DNA of 64,000 bases from NCBI GenBank assembly GCA_027946365.1, contig JAPEUQ010000001.1:1-64000 (forward strand). The letters are read 5' to 3'. Shown piece by piece: positions 1 through 12,200 of the stretch; the first letter of the stretch is position 1; each line of letters starts with the position of its first letter. The notes below the pieces were generated by a model. The model saw only the letters and a program-made list of their open reading frames with translations, ran no database searches and had not been told where the DNA came from. The DNA comes from Kalmusia sp. IMI 367209. Lineage: Eukaryota; Ascomycota; Dothideomycetes; Pleosporales; Didymosphaeriaceae. Both the position numbers and the translations under genes were made by a program.

Positions 1-465
1 AATGTCGGAGATACTCTTTGAAAGCTTCCACTCGATGATGGCCCGCGATAAGCTCTACCTTTTCTCCAATTACATATCCCAGCTTTTGAACGATGGCCAC
101 TTCGTACTATCCTCATTACCGCTCTCGCCTGAAGCGACGGTAGTCTGAGCCTGGCCTCCTGGTGAAGGTGGTCTAGCATCTGCTGTACTTGCGCCTTGGA
201 GCAAGCAACCTGTAACCGATGGCTTGCATCTCGCCGAAGGACACCCACCTCTTTGAAAATCTCATAGAGGCGACGCTTATGCGCTTCATCGATAGGTCGA
301 TTGATACCGAGGCTCCAATCTGGGCTGAGCGCGTCGATCGAAATCTAGCTGTTGCCAGTTCGTATGGCGCAGCTTGATCGTAGAGGAATCTACCTCTCTG
401 ACTTCCTTAATCGTTGTACGTTGCCTTTTTGTTACTCTTGTATCATTTGTGCCTTTGCGCTTCAT
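1..465 (-). pseudogene. ParB/Srx-like domain protein fragment in repeat A
   Basis: This is the 5' part of a minus-strand gene that runs off the left edge. Reading from an ATG at 465, a basic N-terminus is followed by a likely 50-nt intron (GTAGAT...CAGCTAG), then residues reading GINRPIDEAHKRRLYEIF, and at the window edge the motif LIAGHHRVEAFKEYL. An R/H-rich 'AGHHR.EA' motif after a regulator-like helix region resembles the ParB/sulfiredoxin nuclease-like fold found in some fungal repetitive proteins (for example DUF3723-like). One further frame change of +1 lies between about 90 and 150, so the copy looks broken or has a second intron I cannot place. It is repeated, RIP-mutated, at 3,105-3,600. 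The family assignment rests on motif resemblance only. Confidence 0.45.
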
Positions 466-609
466 GGTAGGTAGCTCTGGGTGCGATTAGATTAGAAGGT
501 AAAGGGAGAGTGGGGTCTTTTAGATACAACGTCGATTTTATGGAGTTGTCATCTACTAAACTAATCGGGAGTAGGTTTAGTGCTTATAAATCTATGGGTC
601 TAGTTTGAA

Positions 610-1265
610 CCTCTTGCCCCTGGGTCAGTCTTCCACAAGTCTTTGCCCCTAGGGCAGTCTGCCAAGTCTTTGCCCCGAGAAGTCAGTCTTCCGCAAAGTC
701 TTTACTCCTGGCAGTCTGGAAGTCTTTGCCCCGAGGGCAGTCTTCACCAAGTCTTGCTCCCTACGGCAGTCTGCTAGAGTCTTTGCCCCCAGAGCGGCAG
801 TCTGCTAGAAGTCTTTGCCCCCAGGAGGCAGTCTGCCAGAAGTCTTTGCCCCAGGCAGTCTTCCGCAGAGTCTTTACTCCTACGGCGGTCTGCCAGAGTC
901 TTTGCCCCCGGGAACTTCAGTCTTCCTGAAGTCTTTACTCCTACGACAGTCTGCCAGAGTCTTTGCCCCTGAGGGCAGTCTTTCTAAAGTCTTTACTCCT
1001 GGGGCAGTCTGCTAGAGTCTTTGCTCCCAGGGCAGTCTGCCAGAGTCTTTGCCCCAGGGGCAGTCTTCCAGAGTCTTTACCCTACGGCAGTCTGCAGAGT
1101 CTTTGCCCTGGGGGCAGTCTTGCAAAGTCTTTACTCCTGGGGCAGTCTGCTAGAGTCTTTGCCCCGGGGGCAGTCTGCCAAGTCTTTGCCCCTACGGCAG
1201 TCTGCCAGAGTCTTTGCCCCGGGGGCAGTCTTCTACAGCAAGTCTTTACCCCTATGGGTCGTCCT
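610..1265. repeat. Minisatellite of ~26-28 bp units
   Basis: There are more than twenty tandem, imperfect units built from the core AGTCTTTGCCCC followed by a G-rich spacer and GGGCAGTCTGCCAG or GGCAGTCTTCC. Units alternate between a 'CTGCTAGA/CTGCCAGA' type and a 'CTTCCxCA/CTTTCTAA' type, so the higher-order period is about twice the unit. The array lies upstream (5') of the minus-strand ParB-like fragment. Open frames across it are a by-product of the repeat and are not genes. Confidence 0.9.
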
Positions 1266-1739
1266 GCACCACTTTTCGCCCCAGGTGACCTAACCCTACC
1301 TTACTGGCATCGTTTCACCCTAAGTATAGATCTTATGCATTACCTCTACTATATATCTATAATAAGCTGGCTAGCTATTTTAAGTAGATTAATTAGACTA
1401 CTAGTCCCCACTCAGTTGCCGCAGTTTCTAAGGTAAACTTAATAATCTTATTAAAGATAATGAACTAATACTACTAATATTATTTAATATAAGATAGATA
1501 AGAATTTTAGGCTAGATTTATATTTATATCGTCTATCCTACAGCTTACCATCTATTTAAACGTAGAGATGTTAAAGGTTATCTATCTAATTAAGGTACAG
1601 TATATATATATTACTAAATATTAAAAGATTATACGTAGTTTTAAAAGATAGTAAACTAAAAAAGATAATAGTGGTTTCCTCCTACTTATTAACATAAAAG
1701 GCGTATTAAAGGTAATGATAATAAAGGTGTTATACTCCT

Positions 1740-2135
1740 ACTAAGCTAATTAGATTATTAAGTAAGGCTTGACGTACGCTCCAATCAAAAGTTATTTAAC
1801 TTAAATAAAGAAAAAGGACACGGTATATATATTATCTATTAAGAATAGACCTATTATAGTAATAACTATATTAAGTTATAGTCTCTCTTCGTTAATAAAT
1901 TATCGTAAATAGTAATCTCTCTACCTTATAATATTCTCCTTCTTCTCTACTAGGCCAGGTATACCGCGTGAGCCGCGTAATCTTATATTAATAACTATTA
2001 TTTATATATTATCTAGCTCTTATCTATAAAAATATATATATTAAAATTAACCTTACTGCCCAATTATTTACTACTACCAGTCCTACTATCTTTTCTATAG
2101 ACGATAACATATACGTTAGAGCCCTTATAGATTCT
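1740..2135 (-). repeat. Repeat C, inverted copy 1
   Basis: The reverse complement of this stretch matches about 13,388-13,800. Shared landmarks include GAATCTATAAGGGCTCTAACG, the stretch around GAAAAGATAGTAGGACT, and TTATTTAAGTTAAATAACTTT. Copy 1 is less mutated and still has GGTATACCTGGCCTAG-like GC-containing pieces. The two copies sit 11 kb apart and point in opposite directions. Confidence 0.65.
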
Positions 2136-3099
2136 ATATAATACGCACATAGAGTCCGGTTAGAGATAGCACATTATATAAAGACTATAGGATTATCCAT
2201 CTAGTCTATAAAATGATTAAAAGACAGCATAAAGGAGGGTAGTAGAAAACCCTATACTTAAATATAGAGTAGGCGCTCGAGGTGTATAAGCTAGGGTAAA
2301 TGGTGATAGTAAACCTAAAGAATATAAATATAGTTATTTTTAATAGATATATAGTACTACTATAGGATAGGAGCTTTAGGGTATTATATGCTGAGTGAGT
2401 GCTGAAGGTGCTGTTCTAGTAATAGAAAGTGATAACTAGAAGTTTATTTATAAGTTATTAGGTAATGAGAGCGTTGCCTAGATATATAAGATCCTCCTTA
2501 GCATAGTGAGGTTAGACTAGACACGCTACTTAAATGGCGATGGCGATAAGGTGGTAGATATTTAGATTATTATATATAGAATAAGTAAACTTTTTTTTAG
2601 ATATAAAGCTTATAGTAGTTTTATATATTTTTGGGTTACGAAGGTGCTTAAGTAAGTAAAGCTTAAGCTATTATAAGATTAAATAGCTATATAGACTAGA
2701 TTTAGTCGCTGGGTCAGAGCGACTATTAATAAAGTCTAAGATATAATATTATCTTATAATTATAAGACTCTAATTAGTATTCTACTATAATATAGTTAAT
2801 TATTATATAGGAAACTTTACTTAACTACTAAGCCTAAGTTACTTTAGTATCTCCTACTTAACTAACTAGTTTAACCCTGGAACAGCTAGCTATTATTTAA
2901 GGATAGGCTTATTAATTTAGTTTAGATCTAGCTATAATTATCTAAAAGTATAGTGTCCTCTTAATTAATATAGAGCTTAATCTGTAGATATAGTAGAAGT
3001 ATATCTACCTCTTAGAATTAGCTTACCTTAGCTAATATAAGTAGGGGTAAAACTAACCTTTATTATAGATATTATATACCCACCAACACTCTTCCTCTA

Positions 3100-4630
3100 G
3101 TAATTAAAAATATTAGAGATACTCTTTAAAAGCTTCTACTTAATAATAACCCGTAATAAGCTCTATCTTTTCTTTAATTATATTATTCTAGCTTTTAAAT
3201 AATAGTTACTTCGTACTATCCTTATTACTACTCTTACCTAAAGTGATAGTAGTCTAAGTCTAGCCCTTCTAGTAAAGATAGTCTAGTATCTACTATACTT
3301 ATACCTTAGAGTAAGTAACCTATAACTAATAGCTTATATCTTACTAAAGAATATCTATTTCTTTAAAAATCTTATAGAGGTAATACTTATACGCTTTATT
3401 AATAGATTGGTTGATACTAAGGCTCTAATCTAGGCTAAATGCATTAATTAAAAATCTAGCTATTACCAGTTTATATGGTATAGCTTAATTATAGAGGGAA
3501 TCTATCTCTTTAACTTTTTAATTATTATACATTACCTTTTATTACTCTTATATTATTTATATCTTTATACTTTATAGTAGGTAGCTCTGGGTGCGATTAG
3601 ATTAGAAGGTAAAGGGAAAGTAGAGTCTTTTAAAATATAACATTAATTTTATAGAGTTATTATTTACTAAACTAATTAGGAGTAGGTTTAGTATTTATAA
3701 ATCTATAGGTCTAGTTTAAACCTCTTACCTCTAGGGATAGTCTTCTATAAAGTCTTTACCTTTAAAGATAGTCTACTAGAGTCTTTACTCCTAGGGGTAG
3801 TCTTTTATAAAGTCTTTACTTCTATAATAGTCTGCTAGAGTCTTTACCCCTAGAGATAGTCTTTTATAGAGTCTTTACTTCTATAGTAGTCTGCTAGAGT
3901 CTTTACCCTAAGGGTAGTCTTTTATAAAGTCTTTACTTCTATGACTCTACTAGAGTCTTTACCCCTAGGGGTAGTCTTTTATAAAGTCTTTATTTCTATG
4001 GCTCTACTAGAGTCTTTACCCCTAGGGATAGTCTTTTATAGAGTCTTTACTTTTATAGTAGTCTATTAAAGTCTTTATCCCTAAGAATAGTCTTCTATAG
4101 AGTCTTTACTTTTAGGGTAGTCCGCTAGAGTCTTTGCCCCTAGGGGTAGTCTTTTATAAAGTCTTTACTTCTATAGCTCTACTAGAGTCTTTACCCCTAG
4201 GGGTAGTCTTTTATAGAGTCTTTACTTCTAGGGTAGTCTGCTAGAGTCTTTACCCCTAGAGGTAGTCTTTTATAGAGTCTTTACTTCTATAGTAGTCTGC
4301 TAGAGTCTTTACCCCTAGGGGTAGTCTTTTATAAAGTCTTTACTTCTACGACTCTACTAGAGTCTTTATCTCTAGAGGTAGTCTACTAGAGTCTTTACCC
4401 CTAGGGGTAGTCTACTAAAGTCTTTACCCCTAGGGGTAGTCTTTTATAGAGTCTTTACTTCTATAATAGTCTATTAGAGTCTTTACTCCTAGGAATAGTC
4501 TTTTATAAAGTCTTTACCCTAGGGATAGTCTTCTATAGGGTCTTTACCCCTATAGGTCGTCCTTACACCACTTTTTCGCCCCTAGGGGCAACCTAACCCT
4601 ACCTTACTAATATTATTTCACCTCTAAGTA
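3100..4630. repeat. Repeat A, copy 2 (RIP-mutated)
   Basis: This is a full-length match to 1-1,325, base order preserved, with widespread C-to-T and G-to-A changes. For example, the region encoding AGHHRVEAFKEYL in copy 1 reads with stops here. The minisatellite persists at 3,725-4,560, where CTGCCAG became CTGCTAG and CTTCCA became CTTCTA/TTTTA. At its right end it abuts repeat B copy 1. Confidence 0.8.
3725..4560. repeat. RIP-mutated minisatellite, second array
   Basis: About thirty tandem units with the core AGAGTCTTTACCCCTAGGG / AGTCTTTTATAAAGTCTTTAC. It is the same array as at 610-1,265 but longer, with the C-to-T drift expected of RIP. Confidence 0.85.
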
Positions 4631-7600
4631 TCTATCTATTTTATTTAATTAATTAGTTTCTTCCGTTCTATATCTATATTAACTCCTCTATTCTAGTGAT
4701 TTACCTGGCTCAGCCGCTACGTGAACTTAATAATAATAAATAAATAATTATATTCTCTAGTACTACTTCGTATACTACTAGAATATAGTATAGTTAGGAT
4801 AGGGTATAATTTAGTTTATTATTAGAAAGTAAACTTTATATTTTTTATAAATATTTCTGCCTTCCTCTTTATTATACTAAGCCTTAATGATCTTTAGGCA
4901 TTATTTATAGAGTATATAATAACTTCTTCTACCTTAATATTTTTAGTCTTATCTATTATTAAAGTCCCAAAGGAAGTTAATAAAATTATTAAAATTCTTA
5001 TATACTATCTTATTCCTACTTACTAGCTAATATGGCTGTATACCTTCTAGAATTATATCTAGATTCTCCTTATATAGTATAAACTTATCTTATACTATAT
5101 TACTATAAAACTCCGTCTTAATGGAGCTTTTAATTAATGATAACATATTTTTCTAAAAATATTATATATACATCCATCTTATATACTAAATAATTAATAA
5201 CCTTACTAAATACGTGGTTCTATAATACTTAAGTTATTTTCCTAGTAACTTTATTTTTATAAAATTATCTTTAGTCTTTTAGATGGCCTATTATTATACC
5301 GTAAACGTTTCTATTATATAGATATTATTAAATAGACTTTATCCTATAAGATCTTTATAGAACGTGAATTACTCCCAGTTAATCTTAGGTAGTAACTAGT
5401 AGTAGTCATCCTATACTAGCGTTATTAAAAACCTAAGTCTATATAACATCTTACTAGTCTACTAATTTATCTATTTATCTTTCTAAAGCGCGATTTCGCG
5501 TTAAAGCTAGTAGCTATTATAGCTAAACTTAAGTAGCCATAAAAACATAATTATCATCTAGCTATACTCCTATAATATATAGTTATATATCCCTAGGCTT
5601 TATATATATTTAAAGCCAGTCGTGAATTTATTTATATTTATCTATATAAATTAGAGATAATTAGCTATAAATATACGTTAGAATAACTTAGATCTAGGTA
5701 AGATGCTAACTATACGGTCCTAACTTCCACCCTACTAAAGATATCCTATATATAAAGTATAAGTATAAGTATTATATAGTATTTCTTATATGTGCTAAAG
5801 GACTTTTATATAAACTCTATAATACCTACTATATAGTATATCTTATTTATAAGATAAAACTTCTTTAGCGTCTCTAGATAATAGTTATCTAAGCCATCTA
5901 TCTTTTATTAGCTGGCGTAGATCTTTAGATTTAGTATAAGACTCTTTAGAGTACTATCTTAAAAAGGAAATATTTTAATAGTATTAAAAATCTCCTTCTT
6001 ACTTATATAGAACTGGCTATATAAGAGTCCTTAATCTCAGCTTAATAATTAACGTATAGTTAAGATAGTTATTCTAGCTATATCTTATAGTAGGGCTATT
6101 TAATATATATTATATAGGGTTAATTTAGGCGTCGATTCATGCTAGGACCATAGTTAATATATCTCTAAATAGTAGGGCTTCTAAAGATGAATTTCCGCCT
6201 ATTAATTATCTAGATCCTAATATTATAAAAAGAATAATAGTATGTATACTTCTTTACTAATATCTATTTATACCTAATCTAAATTAAGGTGCTTAGCGTT
6301 AATAGCTTAGTCCTAATATAAAAAATAGTTATTCTATATTTATTATAGTATTAGCCGTTTACTTAGAACCTTTAAGTTCTTAGTAGTAAAAAAGATTTAA
6401 ATATTTTTAAAGTTATATAGACCCTCTTTATTAATAGTATAGAGTACTATATTCTATATCTCCTATAGTGCCTCAGGCTGGAGAAAATGGTAGATATACT
6501 AATAGCGTACCCCTATTTTATCCTTATATATATATAACTCTATATGGCTTATCTTACTGGCTAGCTTACTATATTTATATTCAGCTGGGTAATACTGTGT
6601 AGTAGACGTAAAAGCCTAACTATAGATAATAAAAAGTAGGATCTAGTTAGTCTACCTTTATAAAGTCTACTAAATAAGGTAGCTATTCACCTTATATCGC
6701 TCATATAAACGGGGAAAGAAGAGATAGAATATAATATCCTTCTATCCTACTAGTCTATTAAATAGATAGTATAATATTATATATAAAGGGATCTATTATA
6801 TTTAGCCACCTTTAGTATAGATAGAGAAGGTAAGATATATATTAATTAATAGATTAGATACTATATATAATATAAGATTAAAAGGATTCCTTATTTTATT
6901 ATAGCTAGACTAGATATAAAGCCTATAATACTATTAATATTATATATAATAGTTACTAGGATAGAGGGCTGACTAGCGCTAGAATATAGTATATATACTT
7001 TTCCTAGCGTATCTAGTTCTTTAGTTATAGTTTTAAGAAAGGTATACTTTTATTTCTTAGTATCTAAGGGATGGACGTAGCCCTTTAAAAGTATATATAT
7101 AATATTTAGTATATTAAATATTACTTTATAGCGTGAGATAAAATCGCTAAGGGTAATATACCCTAGTAGGTTAGTACTATAATCCTACTCTAACTATCTA
7201 TAAATATCTATATTATAACTATAAAACTATATTAGCTACTCTATTAATTTCTTTATAATATTTATAACTTTTTCTAATAATAGCTCTAATAATTCTTCTA
7301 GTATTCCTTCTATCCTTTTACTAGTACTTCCTCTTATCCCTCTATTTACTTAATTATAAAGTATATAGTATTAATATATAATATTTTAGATAGCTCTTAA
7401 GGGTCCTATATTATAGATTAAATTGGCTGGCTGGGTAAGGTAATAAGCGTTATAGGCTACGATAGTATAGATATATCTAGATTAAAAATACTTAAGGTAT
7501 TAATGTTCTAGGACTATTACTAATCTAAATACTTTTAAGTAATAATAACTAGACTAATAGCTCTTCTCATTTACTCTTAATTTACGGTATCTTATTAAAC

Positions 7601-8785
7601 TATTTTCTAAAATATATAGTTAGCACTCCTATAGTTAATTTATAAGGGAAGAACTAATTAATAAATAAGAATAGCTAGAAGTATAATAAGTTTAGTAGGT
7701 ATAAGCTTAACCCTATAATCTAGCGATCTGGTAGAGAGTAAAATAAGTCTAAATAATATAAAGTTAAAAAAATATAATTCTAATAAAATCTAGAGTAAAG
7801 AAAAGTAGACTTTAGATAGTTATCTTTAGTAATTATAGGCGGTCTTTATTTATTAGTACGTTTAAGCCTTTAGCCTAAATTTTACTATCTAACGCTATAA
7901 TCTACGTATCCCCTTTAACCTTAGCTTACTAAAGAATAGAGCGTAGATTAAATTTAATTTAAAGACTACTATTACTAGTCTACTATTATAGTTAAACTTA
8001 TTTCCGTTATTATTATAACGCTTAATTAGCCGTATTAGTTACTTCTCTAACTACTTCTTAGAATAATATTTTTAAAAATATCTATGTCTTTACTTCGCTT
8101 TAGGCATAATTTAATGTTATGAGAGAGGAATAGAAAGAGATAGATAAATATAAAGGGAAAGATAATTTAAAATAAAAGAGAGAGGTAGAGATCTATTAAG
8201 AAAGAGGGGAAATAGGAGGAATGTGATAAAGGAATGTGATAGTAGCATATAATAACTATAATAAGTTATATATAGAAATGATTTAAGAAAAATACTAATA
8301 TATATATATCCTTTCTAATAAAAGTTATACTATTTAATAGTCACCTTTAGAGTGTTTAATAGTATAGTTATTTATTAAGTAGATTATATCCTAGACACTC
8401 TACTAATTTATATTATTATAGTATAATATATATTAACGTGAGTATTTAGTTTAATAGGCTACTATACTATACCTAATTTAAATATTTATATCACTATTTA
8501 GATTATATCTAACTAGATTTAAATATTCATATTACTATAAAATAATATCTTATTAAATTTAGATTTTTATATCGTAACTAACCATCTCCGACCTAAAAGC
8601 GTATCTATAATAATATTTTTAAATATATTAACTTTTATAGAGCGGTACTTTCTATATTATAGTATATATCTAATATCTATTCTATATATTTTTATACCCT
8701 AATAACTTATATTTAGAATTATTAATTTTGGTATTCCTCACTTCGAACCTCTATAACCCTAATTATAACTATAATTATAGAATCC
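4630..8785. mobile_element. Repeat B, copy 1 (decayed transposon-like element)
   Basis: This ~4.15 kb stretch is repeated in the same orientation about 4.6 kb further on (9,230-13,385). Landmarks match throughout, such as AGCGCGATTTCGCGTTAAAG at 5,489 with its counterpart near 10,092, and AGGGATGGACGTAGCC at 7,068 with its counterpart near 11,670. Reading the minus strand through stops gives long amino-acid stretches suggesting one large coding region, but I see no diagnostic reverse-transcriptase, integrase or DDE motif, so the element class is left open. It ends at a short telomere-like 6-mer tract. No LTRs or clear terminal inverted repeats were found by eye. Confidence 0.6.
8747..8782 (+). 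repeat. Degenerate TAACCC-like 6-mer tract, copy 1
   Basis: The end of repeat B copy 1 reads TAACCC-TAATTA-TAACTA-TAATTA. This looks like a short run of the telomeric hexamer TAACCC with C-to-T mutations. The equivalent tract ends copy 2. Confidence 0.4.
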
Positions 8786-9229
8786 TAGTTATCTCTACTT
8801 TATATATGAGCCTTCTTTATTACTTTCTTTTATAAAGTCATATTAGGATCTCTATAAATTACTATAGACTATTAGAGACTACTAGAGATTATTATAAAAT
8901 ATTATTAACTAGAATAGACTGGCGTATATTATCATTTTATTTAATAGTCTTCTCTATAGTCTATATATTCTACCCCTTTAATCTTAATCTTTATATCTTC
9001 TTTATTTATTATTATTTATATTCCTTTGAATATTAGTCAATTAGATTAAAATATTATTTTCTTATAAAACTTTTCTATATATAACTAGTAGCGCCTACTA
9101 AAAACTATCTTATACCTATATATTATCCTCCCTGGCGTACTTGGTGCCGTTCCCATTTATATAAAATGCTTTTCTTAACGTCTCCTATATATAATTCCGC
9201 CTCCTCTAGTTCTTTAGATATACCTTCTA

Positions 9230-12200
9230 GTACTATCTATCTATCTTATTTAATTAACTAGTCTCTTCTATTCTATATCTATACTAACTCTCTTTATTTT
9301 AGTAATTTACCTAGCTCAGCCGCTGCGTAAACCTAGTAATAATAAATAAATAATTATATTTTCTAGTACTACTTTATATACTACTAGAATATAGTGTGAT
9401 TAGAATAGGGTATAATCTAGTTTACTATTAGAAAGTAAATTTTTATATTTTCTATAAATATTTCGTCTTCCTCTTTATTATATTAAGCCTTAATGATCTT
9501 TAGGTATCATTTATAGAGTACGTAATAACTTCTCTCATTCTAATACTTCTAGTCTTATCTATTATTAAAGTTCTAAAGGAAGTTAATAAAATTATTAAGA
9601 TTTTTATATATTATCTTATTTCCACTTATTAGCTAATATGGCTATATACCTTCTAGGATTATGTCTAGATTCTCTTTATATAGCATAAACTTATTCTATA
9701 TTATATTACTATGAAACTCCGTCTTAATAGAGCTTTTAATTAATAATAATATATCTTTTTAAAAATATTATATACACATCTATCTTATATATTAAATGAT
9801 TAATAACCTTACTAAACGTGTAATTCTATAGTATTTAAGTTATTTCCTAGTAACTTTATCTTTATAAAATCGTCTTTAGTCTCTTAGATGGCCTATTATT
9901 ATGTTATAAACGTTTCTATTATATAAATATTACTAAATAGACTTTATTTTATAAGATCTTTATAGAACGTGAATTGCTCTCAGTTAATCTTAGGTAGTAA
10001 CTAATAGTAGTCATCCTATACTAATATTATTAAAAACTTAAGTCTATATAGTATCTTACTAGTCTATTAATTTATCTATTTATCTTTCTAGAGCGCGATT
10101 TTGCGTTAAAGCTAGTAGCTACTATAGCTAAACTTAAGTAGCTGTAAAATATAATTATTATCTAGCTATACTTTTATAATATATAGTTATGTATCCCTAG
10201 GCTTTATATATATTTAAAGCTAGTTATGAACTTATTTATATTTATCTATATAAATTAGAGATAATTAGCTATAGATATACGTTAGAATAACTTAGATTTA
10301 GGTAAAATATTAATTATATAGTCTTAACTTTTACCTTACTAAAGGTATCCCTATATATAAAGTATAAATATAAGTATTATATAGTATTCTTTATATATAT
10401 TAAAGGATTTTTATATAGACCTTATGATATCTACTATACAGCGTGCCTTATTTATAAAATAAGACTTCTCTAGCATCTTTAAATAGTAGTTATCTAAGCC
10501 ATCTATCTTTTATTAGCTGGTGTAGATCTTTAGATCTAGTATAAGGCTCTTTAGAATATTATCTTAAAAGGAAATATTTTAGTAGTATTAAAAATCTCCT
10601 TCTCGCTTATATAGAACTGGCTATATAAGAGCCCTTAATCTCAGCTTAGTAATTAACGTATAGTTAAGATAGTCATTTCAGCTACATCCTATAGTAGGGC
10701 TATTTAATATATATTATATAGGGTTGATTTAGGCGTCGATCTATACTAGAATTATAACTAGTATATTTCTAAATAGTAGGGCTTCTAAAGATAGGTTTCC
10801 ATCTACTAGTTACCTAAATCCTAATACTATAGAAAGGATAATAATATGTATACTTCTTTACTAATATCTATCTATACCTAATCTAGATTAAGGTGCTTAG
10901 CGTTAATAGCTTAGTCCTAGTATAAAAAATAGTTATCTTATATTTACTATAATATTAGCCGTTTACTTAAAATCTTTAAGTTCTTAGTAGTAAAAAAGAT
11001 TTAAATATTTTTAAAGTTATATAAACCTCTTTATTAATAGTATAGAATATTATATTCTATATCTTCTATAGTACCTTAGGCTGAAGAAAATAGTAGATAT
11101 ACTAATAATACGCCCTATCTTATTTTATATATATATAACTCTATATGACTTACCTTATTAACTAGCTTACTATACTCATATCCAGCTGGGTAATGCTGTG
11201 TAGTAGACGCAGAAACCTAACTATAAATAGTAAAAAATAGGATCTAGTTAGTCTATCTTTATAGAGTCTATTAAGTAAAATAGCTATTCGCCTTATATCA
11301 CTCATATAAACAGGAAAGAAGAGATAAAATATAATATTTTTTTATCCTACTAGTCTATTAAGTAGATAGTATAGTATTATATATAAAGGAATTTATTATG
11401 TTCAGCCGCCTTTAGTGTGGATAGTAAGATGAGATATATATTAATTAATAGATTAGATACTATATATAGTATAAGATTAAAGGATTCCTTATTTTATTAT
11501 AACTAGGCTAGATATAAAGCCTATAATACTATTAATATTATATATAATAATTACTAGGGTAGAAGGCTAACTAGCACTAGAATATAATATATATATTTTT
11601 CTAGTATATCTAGTTCTTTAGTCATAGTTCCGAGAAAGGCGTATTTCTATTTTTTAATATCTAAAGGATGGACGTAGCCCTTTTAAAAGTATATATATAG
11701 TATTTAGTATATTAGATATTACTTTATGGCGTGAGATAAAATCGCTAAGGGTAATATACCCTAGTAGGTTAATACTATAATCCTACTCTAACTATCTATA
11801 AATATCTATGTTATAGTTATAAACTATATTAGCTACTCTATTAATTCCTTCATGATATCTATAGCTTCTTCTAGTAATAGCTCTAATAATTCTTCTAGTA
11901 CTCCTTTTATCCTTTTTACTAATACTTTCTCTTATCCCTCTATCCACTTAATTATAGAGTATATAGTATTAATATATAATACTTTAAATAACTCTTAAGG
12001 ATCCTATATTATAGATTAAATTAGCCGGCTGGGTAAGGCAATAAGCGTTATAGGCTATAATAATATAGATATATCTAGATTATGGGATACTTAAGGTATT
12101 AGTATTCTAGAACTATTACTAGTCTAAATACTTTTAAATAATAATAATTAGACTAATAGCTCTTCTTATTCGCTCTTAATTTACGGTGTCTCATTAAACT

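Larger units (their letters stand above)
1..1325. repeat. Repeat A, copy 1 (little mutated)
   Basis: Sequence from 1 to about 1,325 is repeated in the same order at about 3,100-4,630. This copy keeps normal base composition (many CpA and CpG), whereas the second has lost most of them. It consists of a minus-strand ParB-like coding fragment, a short leader at 470-600, a minisatellite (610-1,265) and a tail ending near 'ACCTAACCCTACCTTACT'. Homology to copy 2 stops at about 1,325, where copy 2 continues into repeat B. The left end is cut by the window edge. Confidence 0.8.

Noticed and set aside
610..1265. Possible CRISPR-like array
   Set aside because: The organism is a fungus, units are directly tandem without unique spacers, and the array is a minisatellite.
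726..1436. Overlapping open frames of 66-157 codons
   Set aside because: They are all translations of the minisatellite (SLP/VFAPG-type repeats), in several frames at once, with no other coding evidence.
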